The notes under the pieces are model-generated. The model saw nothing but the letters and a program-made list of their open reading frames with translations, ran no database searches and was not told the DNA's origin. From NCBI GenBank assembly GCA_001603685.1, contig LUZO01000331.1, forward strand, positions 1-13,323: DNA of 13,323 bases. Reading direction: 5' to 3'. Below, piece by piece: positions 7,643 through 13,323 of the stretch (position 1 is the stretch's first letter; the number at the start of each line of letters is the position of its first letter). The DNA comes from Bacteroidales bacterium Bact_23. Its GTDB lineage: Bacteria; Bacteroidota; Bacteroidia; Bacteroidales; Lentimicrobiaceae. A program made the translations under genes and the position numbers.

Positions 7643-9054
7643 AGTGGATTGTTACAAGAATTTTAAATCTGTCAGGAGTTACGCTGCTTTTGTTTGCGGC
7701 ATCATGTGCCACTGTTAAAATTGAGAAGCCTGTCGAATCGTATCAGCCTGTGGTGGTAAGAGCAAAACCTTCGATGGTTGGCCTTACGGCGGAGGCTAAA
7801 TTATCGGATATTCAGGAAGAGTTAAACCGCGTATTCACCGGGCTGGTTTATGAAGACAACGGGATTGAAGAGAGTAACGGGGTGAATATGATGGTGAAAG
7901 CATGGAAAGAGGGAAAAATTCAGCTAACCATGCAGGACAATATCCTTATCTATCGTGTACCGCTCAAGTTGTGGATAAAGGCTGGTTATAAAACTACAAA
8001 GTTTGGTATTACCTTGTCAGACTATATGGAGTTCAACGGTGCTCTGGCTATGATGTTCAGAACGGCGGTTACGCTGAATCCGAACTGGAGTGTAAGTACA
8101 AAAACGGAAACCACCGGTTATGAATGGATTAAGGAGCCAAAAATCAAAGTTGCAGGAATAAATGTTCCGGTAAGGTATGTGGCTGATCGCGTTATTCAGA
8201 AGAATACCGGCACTCTGAACAAGAACATTGACGATGTTTTCAGGGAGTATTTCGATTTGTGGCCGTATGCCAATGAGGTGTGGCAGATTATGAATCAGCC
8301 CTTGTTGCTTGACGAGGAGTACCGGGCGTGGCTTAGTGTGGAACATTCGGGATTTTATGCTTCCCCTATAACGGTAAAGAACGGCGTGGTAAGTGTCCGG
8401 ATGGGTATGAAATCAGTGATTGAAGCTGCGTTGGGCGAAAAGCCGGTAGTAAAGCCGACAGGCCCTCTTCCCGGCCTTGTTATTAGTGAGAATATTGATA
8501 ATAAGATGATTATAAACGCTTCTGTAGATATTCCTTTTAGTGAGATGAACCATCAGGCAGGCCGGTTTCTGACCGGACAGACCTTTAGTCAGGGTGGGAA
8601 AAAGGTGAAGATAGAAGAGATGAACTTCTATGGCAGCAAAGGTAAAATGGTAGCGGAGGCAAGGTTGTCGGGCAGTTTTAGGGGAACAGTTTATTTTAAG
8701 GGAGTTCCGGCTTTCAATCCTCAGGATTCGACACTCTACCTCAAGGACTTCGATTTTGATGTGGCTACAAGAAATATTCTGGTAAAATCGGCAACCTGGC
8801 TGTATCAGGGCGGGTTCAGGAATATGATTGCAAAGCAGATGAAATGGCCCATGGCAGAAGACATCAGAATGATGTTCGGCGAATCAAATAAAATGCTCAG
8901 GAATTATGAACTTGTTGAGGGAATCAATATGAAAGGAGTACTTGAAAGACTTACTGTTGACGAAATTCTGCTCACCCCTGAGGGATTAAAGCCATTCATT
9001 AGCGCCGAAGGAGTTATCAGCATTCAGATTAAATCATTGAAAATGATGTATTGA
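7639..9054 (+). CDS. DUF4403 family lipoprotein
   Basis: This is a cell-envelope lipoprotein of unknown function. The 471-residue protein begins with a lipoprotein signal peptide (MKWIVTRILNLSGVTLLLF) and a lipobox-like AASC, placing the lipidated cysteine at position 23. The body is rich in beta-strand patterns. It shows features I associate with DUF4403, a family common in Bacteroidota: an early segment LNRVFTGLVYEDNG, then MMVKAWKEGKI and YRVPLKLWIKAG, and a repeat-like second half. No catalytic motif was recognised. Its ATG overlaps the stop of the nuclease gene (ATGA), so translation is probably coupled, although no functional link between a nuclease and an envelope lipoprotein is obvious. 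No clear terminator follows. Confidence 0.82.
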   Translation: MKWIVTRILNLSGVTLLLFAASCATVKIEKPVESYQPVVVRAKPSMVGLTAEAKLSDIQEELNRVFTGLVYEDNGIEESNGVNMMVKAWKEGKIQLTMQDNILIYRVPLKLWIKAGYKTTKFGITLSDYMEFNGALAMMFRTAVTLNPNWSVSTKTETTGYEWIKEPKIKVAGINVPVRYVADRVIQKNTGTLNKNIDDVFREYFDLWPYANEVWQIMNQPLLLDEEYRAWLSVEHSGFYASPITVKNGVVSVRMGMKSVIEAALGEKPVVKPTGPLPGLVISENIDNKMIINASVDIPFSEMNHQAGRFLTGQTFSQGGKKVKIEEMNFYGSKGKMVAEARLSGSFRGTVYFKGVPAFNPQDSTLYLKDFDFDVATRNILVKSATWLYQGGFRNMIAKQMKWPMAEDIRMMFGESNKMLRNYELVEGINMKGVLERLTVDEILLTPEGLKPFISAEGVISIQIKSLKMMY

Positions 9055-9214
9055 TGATGTGTTCTGTCTTTCCGGTTGATTGCGGTATTATTCGCTTTTA
9101 GCTGGCCTGCTGAACAATAAAATGAAACAATAAACCCTATTATTTCGTTAATTAGTTGTCAGGTTCAGGTGCGAATTGTCTCCGCTATCCCGAAAGTTGT
9201 ATTTTTACATCGGA

Positions 9215-9291
9215 TAATACCGGTTGGAAAAATATAACAGACCAATTGAGCAGAGCGATAATTGTTCTGAATATTTTAACCACCGGCATTA
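9215..9291. repeat. 77-bp imperfect palindrome, copy 1
   Basis: The left arm (9215-9247, from TAATACCGG to GACCAATT) and right arm (9260-9291, from AATTGTTCTG to CGGCATTA) are inverted repeats separated by the 12-nt loop GAGCAGAGCGAT (9248-9259). The middle of the stem is AT-rich and mismatched. The inner ten pairs contain one mismatch (C9242/T9265). The copy at 13244-13320 has the same length and near-identical arms in the same orientation, but the loop is reversed. No coding capacity or flanking transposase is present. Confidence 0.85.
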
Positions 9292-9294
9292 ACG

Positions 9295-9337
9295 ATTGTA
9301 ATTTACAAAACAGTCTGATCTGTTTTGCAAATACAAT
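9295..9337. repeat. second palindrome, adjacent to copy 1
   Basis: The left arm ATTGTAATTTACAAAACAG (9295-9313) and right arm CTGTTTTGCAAATACAAT (9320-9337) are inverted repeats with one indel and one or two mismatches, around a 6-nt loop (tctgat). It lies 3 bp after the 77-bp palindrome and 50 bp before the TPR regulator gene, so it could be part of the same mobile repeat or an operator. Confidence 0.7.
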
Positions 9338-9387
9338 TCGTATAAGTTGAGGTAATCTGCAGCAACTGCTGAAAAATCAATCCTGCA

Positions 9388-11061
9388 ATGAATAACAGGT
9401 TCAGATTTATTTTTTTATTCATTGCGCTGTTGGCAGCCATAACGGTTGCATATGGCCAGAAAAGAATGAATATTGATTCGCTGGAATCACTGTTCAACAG
9501 TAGTTCGGTTGATAGTGTGAAAATACGGGTGGCGGTAGAAATTTCATCGTCATTATCGAACAACCAGCCTGAGAAGGCTTTGACATACAGCGATCTGGCT
9601 TTAAAAATCGCTGAAAAGACCAAAGACAGGAAACAGATTCTTAAAGCCAGCCACAATGCCGGTATTGTCTGTTTCGAGGCCGGCCTGCTCGAAAACTCAG
9701 CCAACCACTTTTTCAGGTGCCTTGAACTTGCCCGGGAGGAAGAAGACACCCAGGAGATTGTTACGGCGCTGGTAAACATAAGTGCCGTAAAATATGCTGC
9801 CAATCAGCACGATAGCCTAGAACAACCGCTTAACTCGGCACTGCAGTACCTTTCGAAGCAGTACGGTGAAAAGGGCGATACAACCATTGCCCGCGGATTG
9901 GCCGGGGTTTATAACAATCTGGGAGTGATTGCACTGGAGCAGAATGACAACCAGAAGGCGGTCATTTATTTCAACGAGGGGCTGAAACTGATGGAATCGC
10001 TCAGAAACAATGCTTACAGCATGGCATCGCTGCTGAACAACCTTGGTAAGGCATATACCAATCTGGAACAGTATGAGGATGCATTTCAATCGATACAAAA
10101 AGCGCTGAAAATCAGGGAGGATGTAAGGGACATCAACGGCCTGGCATCCTCATACCGGAATCTGGCATTTTATTACGAGCATCAGGGTAAAACATCCGAA
10201 GCGCTGGCAAATTACCGGAATGCCTTGCAACTTGCCCGAGAAACGGGGAATAATTCGCTGCTCGAGGGGATTTACAAGGGAATGTTTAACAATTACTACG
10301 AAAAAGGCAATTCAGATTCGGCACTTAAATATTACATCTTATTCAAGGAGCAAAGCGAGCTGATCAGCCGCGAAGAGGCCAGCCATGCAATTGCCCGCCG
10401 TGAGCTGACCTATCAGTTTGAACAGCGGCAGAAACTTCAGCTTGAAGAGCAACGACGCAAAGAGTTGCGCTACCTTTACCTTAGTATAGTTATGGTTCTG
10501 GCTGCGGTAATTGCCGGCTTGCTTTATTTTCTGACGCAGTCGCGCCTCAGGCGTTCGCTGCTCGAAAAATCGAATGCCGAGCTGGTGAACAACAACCTTC
10601 AGTTAAGCCAGGATAGGCTGAAATCGGAGCTCGAACTTAAAAACAAAGAGCTGGCTACAGCCGTGATGTATCAGATTCAGCGAAATGAGCTGATGAACAG
10701 CATCACACAGCGCCTTCTGGAGGCCAGCCCGACTTTCAGTGACCAAAACAAAAAGCTTATCAGGGAGATAGTTCACGACCTTGACACAACAAGGGATAAT
10801 CGGGTGTGGGATGAGTTTGAAATTCGTTTTCAGCAGGTACACAACGATTTTTACGATAAGCTGCAGCAAATCTGCTCCAATCTTACCACCAACGAGAGGC
10901 GACTCTGTGCCTTTCTGCGCCTGAATATGACGACCAAGGACATAGGCGCCATAACCGGACAAAGCATCAGAAGCATTGAAGTGGCTCGTACCCGCCTGAG
11001 AAAAAAACTGGAAATATCAAATCAGGATATCTCCCTGGTAGAATTCCTTAACAACCTTTAA
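9388..11061 (+). CDS. membrane-anchored TPR protein with cytoplasmic LuxR-like HTH
   Basis: This is a probable one-component transcription regulator of the type common in Bacteroidota. The 557-residue protein has a signal peptide (about 1-24, ending VAYGQ). A periplasmic array of roughly six tetratricopeptide-like repeats follows (about 38-325; for example GLAGVYNNLGVIALEQND and MASLLNNLGKAYTNLEQYED), which usually binds proteins or peptides. A charged helix (330-360), one membrane helix (about 364-383) and a cytoplasmic coiled coil (about 388-430) come next. The C-terminal domain (about 497-557) reads LTTNERRLCAFLRLNMTTKDIGA and SIRSIEVARTRLRKKLEI, like the LuxR/GerE helix-turn-helix. No histidine kinase or receiver domain is present. 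The signal sensed and the targets are unknown. The secreted protein gene downstream, and the repeats between them, are candidates for regulation. Confidence 0.85.
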   Translation: MNNRFRFIFLFIALLAAITVAYGQKRMNIDSLESLFNSSSVDSVKIRVAVEISSSLSNNQPEKALTYSDLALKIAEKTKDRKQILKASHNAGIVCFEAGLLENSANHFFRCLELAREEEDTQEIVTALVNISAVKYAANQHDSLEQPLNSALQYLSKQYGEKGDTTIARGLAGVYNNLGVIALEQNDNQKAVIYFNEGLKLMESLRNNAYSMASLLNNLGKAYTNLEQYEDAFQSIQKALKIREDVRDINGLASSYRNLAFYYEHQGKTSEALANYRNALQLARETGNNSLLEGIYKGMFNNYYEKGNSDSALKYYILFKEQSELISREEASHAIARRELTYQFEQRQKLQLEEQRRKELRYLYLSIVMVLAAVIAGLLYFLTQSRLRRSLLEKSNAELVNNNLQLSQDRLKSELELKNKELATAVMYQIQRNELMNSITQRLLEASPTFSDQNKKLIREIVHDLDTTRDNRVWDEFEIRFQQVHNDFYDKLQQICSNLTTNERRLCAFLRLNMTTKDIGAITGQSIRSIEVARTRLRKKLEISNQDISLVEFLNNL

Positions 11062-11331
11062 AACAGCAATAAAGCATTTTGTGTAGCAGTATTGTTGTAG
11101 CAGTTTTCTGCCCTGGTAGCAGTAAAGTGCTTGTTAAAATTTAGCCTGAAAGTTTTGTTTGCTGTAATATTGTACCGCAATTCCGTCGGATTCAGTGGTC
11201 TCTCGTTTACTTGTCTGTTACAATCCGGAGAAACAGCAAAAATGCTCTGCTAAACCATCAACACGCTTAATTGTTTTAATTAATACCAGTTGAATCAGAT
11301 GGTTCATTCAAAAAACCAAAAAACCAAAAAG
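11062..11331. other. 270-bp intergenic region with structured repeats
   Basis: There is no gene here; an in-frame leftward extension of the next gene (TTG 11290, ATG 11299) is not favoured. The first 70 bp hold three GTAGCAGT repeats inside a closing stem (separate entry). A poor promoter candidate, TAATATTG at 11165-11172 with TTTA 21 nt upstream, could serve the secreted protein gene with a long leader. The last 60 bp before the gene are AT-rich. Confidence 0.45.
11072..11132. repeat. three GTAGCAGT repeats enclosed by a 9-bp stem
   Basis: GTAGCAGT occurs at 11083-11090, 11097-11104 and 11116-11123, with starts 14 and 19 bp apart. Outside them, AAGCATTTT (11072-11080) can pair with AAAGTGCTT (11124-11132) over nine pairs, including one wobble. 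Inside, GCAG (11100-11103) and CTGC (11108-11111) form a small hairpin. It could be an operator array, a 3' UTR structure of the regulator gene or a small RNA. Confidence 0.55.
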
Positions 11332-12678
11332 ATGAAAAGATCATTACTTTTAAACATTATGATTGGCATTCTGCTGATCGGAACCGGTGCAGCTTATGCA
11401 CAGAAAGCCACTCTGGTGCCTGTTATTTCGAATGACGGAACCATTATGCGCAAAGTATCTTCCAACGGAAAATGGGCTGTTGGATATACACTTATTGATG
11501 CCATATACTACAAGGCAACCCTGTGGAATCTGGAAACCTACGAGGCTCAGAAACTTGCCGCTGATGATCAGCCGGCAGGTGCATTTGATGTCACTGACGA
11601 TGGTTTGATCGTTGTGGGATGCTATAACGAAAAGCCTGCATACTGGATGAACGGAACCTGGACTGAATTGCCAATGCCTAATGGTTATGTAACCGGAGAG
11701 GTTCACGCAGTTACCGCCGATGGATCAAAAATGGCCGGACGCGCATTTACACCCAGCATGGGTGATGCCTATGCCTGTGTTTGGGAAAACGGCGAGCTCG
11801 TTGAGTTGAACCTCCCTGAAGAGGATAAAATGGGTGATAACGCCTACTTCAATGAAATTGTGTCTGTTTCAAACGACGGAAACACCATTCTGGGATGTCT
11901 GAACTATAATATCCTGCCCAACCGCACCGCTTTCCTTCTTCAGAATGGCGAATACAATATGTTTGGTGCAGAGTGGTACGATCCTGATCAGGGTGGCGAC
12001 GAGTACAACTTCTACGATGTATTATCGATGAGCCGCAACGGAAAATGGGTAACCGGTGATATGTATTATGTAAAGGAAATCTGGACAAACGAATATTACT
12101 GCCCTTTCCGTTATGATGTTGAAAACGATGTTGTTGAGCTGTTTGCCGACGATGCTGAGGTTGCTTCTTTTGCTGCTGATGATTTCGGAAATCTGTTTGG
12201 AGCCACCCCGCTGAATTACCCCATCCGTTCGGCGCTGATCCTGAAAAACGGTTACTGGACTTCACTTGATGCATGGCTTTTGGCTGAGTATGGTCTGAGT
12301 GTTCCCGAAGAGACCGGTTACGATGAGCTGGGTAATGTATTCAGCGTTTCTGCTGATGGAAAAACCATTATTGGAGTTGCCGGACTTACCACCTATAACT
12401 GGGTTCTGAAGCTGGATGTTGTTACAGGAATCGACAAGCCTGCCCAGCAAGCCAATCCGATGAAAGCCATTGTTAAGGGCGATCACCTGCTGCTGAACGG
12501 AATCGTTAGCAACATGAAAGTTGTTAGCCTTCAGGGACAGATTGTTATGGACAGAAATATCAATGGAAAAGCTGCCATCTTTAATGTATCGCAGTTGCCC
12601 GCCGGTATTTATATCGTTAGCATGACCGATGCCAACGGTAATGTTGTGAATAATAAAGTTTATATCGGGAAAAACTAA
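11332..12678 (+). CDS. secreted HAF-like repeat protein with T9SS sorting domain
   Basis: This is a probable extracellular or surface protein of unknown function. From ATG 11332 it has 448 residues. A signal peptide (1-24, ending AAYAQ) is followed by about seven repeats of the form V-S-x-D/N-G-x-x-x-x-x-G, near residues 42, 87, 127, 179, 233, 282 and 339 (VSSNGKWAVGY, VTDDGLIVVGC, VTADGSKMAGR, VSNDGNTILGC, MSRNGKWVTGD, VSADGKTIIGV). This resembles HAF repeats of probable beta-propeller proteins. The last 70 residues (from about 378; SNMKVVSLQGQIV, LPAGIYIVSMTD, NKVYIGK) match a type A C-terminal sorting domain for the type IX secretion system. Upstream starts at 11290 (TTG) and 11299 (ATG) would put a long Lys/Gln/Asn-rich leader before the signal peptide and are less likely. 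A terminator follows. Confidence 0.82.
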   Translation: MKRSLLLNIMIGILLIGTGAAYAQKATLVPVISNDGTIMRKVSSNGKWAVGYTLIDAIYYKATLWNLETYEAQKLAADDQPAGAFDVTDDGLIVVGCYNEKPAYWMNGTWTELPMPNGYVTGEVHAVTADGSKMAGRAFTPSMGDAYACVWENGELVELNLPEEDKMGDNAYFNEIVSVSNDGNTILGCLNYNILPNRTAFLLQNGEYNMFGAEWYDPDQGGDEYNFYDVLSMSRNGKWVTGDMYYVKEIWTNEYYCPFRYDVENDVVELFADDAEVASFAADDFGNLFGATPLNYPIRSALILKNGYWTSLDAWLLAEYGLSVPEETGYDELGNVFSVSADGKTIIGVAGLTTYNWVLKLDVVTGIDKPAQQANPMKAIVKGDHLLLNGIVSNMKVVSLQGQIVMDRNINGKAAIFNVSQLPAGIYIVSMTDANGNVVNNKVYIGKN

Positions 12679-12742
12679 TTCTTCTTCCCCGGTTTAAACC
12701 GATACGGCGAATAAGTAGTTTGTTGTTTAGCATATAGTTTGC

Positions 12743-12778
12743 CCGGCAATGATTATTTTCTGATCATTGCCGGTTTTT
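12743..12778 (+). terminator. rho-independent terminator after the T9SS cargo gene
   Basis: CCGGCAATGAT (12743-12753) and ATCATTGCCGG (12763-12773) form a perfect 11-bp stem with a 9-nt loop, followed by five T residues. A 12-bp palindrome, CGGTTTAAACCG, lies just before it at 12690-12701. Confidence 0.88.
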
Positions 12779-12785
12779 GATTTCC

Positions 12786-12835
12786 GGAGGCCAGAAGTCG
12801 GAGGTCAGATCCGCCGCGGAGGATGAGTGATGAGT
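12786..12835. repeat. degenerate short tandem repeats
   Basis: GGAGGCCAGAAGTC (12786-12799) is followed directly by the related GGAGGTCAGATCCG (12800-12813). GATGAGT then occurs twice in tandem at 12822-12828 and 12829-12835. Purine-rich GGAAGTC-type runs like this are, from general knowledge, often found dispersed in intergenic DNA of environmental Bacteroidota. Confidence 0.5.
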
Positions 12836-12871
12836 GGAAATTAAGGCCCCGGCCGGCGGGATATTCGATTG

Positions 12872-12978
12872 GTGGCAAAAAAGAAGTTGCCACAAAAACA
12901 GGAAAGCACGGAATCCCACTAAAGAGAAGGAAGCTTTTGTGCATTTTAGTGCTTTTGTGCCTTAGTGGCAAAAAAGAA
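12872..12978. repeat. cluster of direct and inverted repeats (GTGGCAAAAAAGAA, GCTTTTGTGC)
   Basis: GTGGCAAAAAAGAA occurs perfectly at 12872-12885 and 12965-12978. GTGGCAA (12872-12878) pairs with TTGCCAC (12887-12893). Between the direct repeats, an 18-bp unit GCTTTTGTGCATTTTAGT (12933-12950) is repeated as GCTTTTGTGCCTTAGTGG (12951-12968). The direct-repeat flanks and phased tandem suggest a discrete repeat element about 107 bp long. Confidence 0.6.
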
Positions 12979-13243
12979 AGTAGTCGCAAAAGCACGAATT
13001 GTTGATCCCGCGAATGCGGAAAACACAGAACTCCACAAAACTGTATACACCGCGTGGCGGAACCAAAACGCCCTCTTCCGACAGCGCCGGAATATGAATC
13101 AGGCTGAGGTACAAATTGTCCGGAAGCTGTATGCATAGAACCCCAATTCACTCCGGCTGATTTGAAAATTTGTTTAGCTAAACCTGTTTCCGGGTATTCC
13201 GATTTCCCTGATTCAAAACGGGCTTACATCTTTTTACGGGGAA

Positions 13244-13320
13244 TAATACCGATTGGAAAAATATAATAGACCAATTATCGCTTTGCTCAATTGGTCTAAA
13301 TATTTTAACCATCGGCATTA
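13244..13320. repeat. 77-bp imperfect palindrome, copy 2 (loop inverted)
   Basis: The arms at 13244-13276 and 13289-13320 match copy 1 (9215-9291) in the same orientation, with 2 differences in 33 and 3 in 32 positions. The 12-nt loop ATCGCTTTGCTC (13277-13288) instead matches the copy 1 loop as its reverse complement (GAGCAAAGCGAT versus GAGCAGAGCGAT). Similarity continues left through CTTTTTAC (about 13229) and right through ACG to the window end, so the full element may extend beyond the window. Confidence 0.85.
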
Positions 13321-13323
13321 ACG

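Larger units (their letters stand above)
9055..9387. other. 333-bp intergenic region holding two palindromic elements
   Basis: There is no credible gene here. A 64-codon frame at 9156-9350 runs straight through the two palindromes and has low-complexity content, so it is not supported. The first 120 bp show no clear terminator or promoter. A 77-bp imperfect palindrome lies at 9215-9291, directly followed by a second hairpin at 9295-9337. Weaker similarity to the region before the second copy may extend left to about 9177 (TGTCTCCG...TATCCCGA versus TGTTTCCG...TATTCCGA at 13185). Confidence 0.6.
12779..13323. other. 545-bp gene-free region made of short repeats
   Basis: No supported gene lies here. 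Frames at 12823-13005 (+) and 12753-13151 (-) translate repeats and the terminator and look non-coding. The region contains a degenerate tandem repeat (12786-12813), GATGAGT twice (12822-12835), a hairpin with 7-bp arms (12872-12893), a 14-bp direct repeat, an 18-bp tandem repeat (12933-12968), a palindrome GTTTAGCTAAAC (13172-13183) and the second copy of the 77-bp palindrome at the right edge. It looks like a landing zone for dispersed repeats. Confidence 0.6.

Noticed and set aside
9215..9291. Integron attC site
   Set aside because: The palindrome ends do not carry the RYYYAAC and GTTRRRY core boxes in the right places, and no integrase or cassette array is present.
9156..9350. 64-codon + strand open frame
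   Set aside because: It reads straight through two palindromic repeats, starts at a non-ATG codon and shows no protein-like pattern.
12823..13005. 60-codon + strand open frame rich in Lys/Leu/Cys
   Set aside because: It translates the GATGAGT and GCTTTTGTGC repeats; composition is that of a repeat, not of a gene.
12963..13150. - strand frame reading LPDNLYLSLIHIPALSEEG, protein-like for about 40 codons
   Set aside because: It has no ATG start and runs into the repeat cluster. It could be a fragment of a decayed gene, but the evidence is too thin to call a pseudogene.
12753..13151. 132-codon - strand open frame
   Set aside because: It runs through the terminator stem and repeat cluster and lacks any recognisable motif.

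Overview
The window looks like a chromosomal segment of an anaerobic, propionate-forming member of the Bacteroidota (Bacteroidales or a close relative). The reasons are: a biotin- and Na+-dependent methylmalonyl-CoA decarboxylase cluster in the gene order known from Bacteroidales; a C-terminal type IX secretion (T9SS) sorting domain; a DUF4403 lipoprotein; a membrane-bound TPR/HTH regulator; a near-consensus Bacteroidota promoter (TAnnTTTG -7 box); and starts that mostly lack Shine-Dalgarno sequences. All confident genes lie on the + strand. No tRNA, rRNA, CRISPR array, integrase or transposase was seen.

Region 1 (198-4863) is an energy-conserving operon: mce (methylmalonyl-CoA epimerase), mmdA (carboxyltransferase), a gamma/OadG-type membrane subunit with an unusual periplasmic lamin-tail domain, a biotin carrier protein, and the Na+-translocating beta subunit. 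A strong intrinsic terminator closes it. Together they convert (R)- to (S)-methylmalonyl-CoA and decarboxylate it to propionyl-CoA, using the free energy to export Na+. This is the last section of the succinate-to-propionate pathway.

Region 2 (4924-6191) holds two single-gene units, each with its own terminator: udk (uridine kinase) and a small heat-shock protein (Hsp20). The Hsp20 gene has an unusually good Shine-Dalgarno sequence.

Region 3 (6249-9054) starts with a promoter that nearly touches its start codon. It drives a DEDDh exonuclease/GIY-YIG/UvrC-like Cys-cluster fusion, overlapped by 4 bp (ATGA) by a DUF4403 lipoprotein gene.

Region 4 (9055-11331) has a 333-bp gap with two adjacent palindromic elements, then a membrane-anchored TPR protein with a cytoplasmic LuxR-like HTH. 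The next 270-bp gap carries three GTAGCAGT repeats enclosed by a closing stem.

Region 5 (11332-12778) is a secreted T9SS cargo protein built of about seven HAF-like repeats, with its terminator. The remaining 545 bp (12779-13323) has no convincing gene. It is a patchwork of short tandem and inverted repeats and ends in a second copy of the palindromic element first seen at 9215.

The most surprising signal is this 77-bp palindrome, present at 9215-9291 and 13244-13320. The arms match in direct orientation, but the 12-nt central loop is reverse-complemented between the copies. Four of the five arm differences form two compensatory base-pair changes. This suggests a structure-selected or actively rearranging repeat family.
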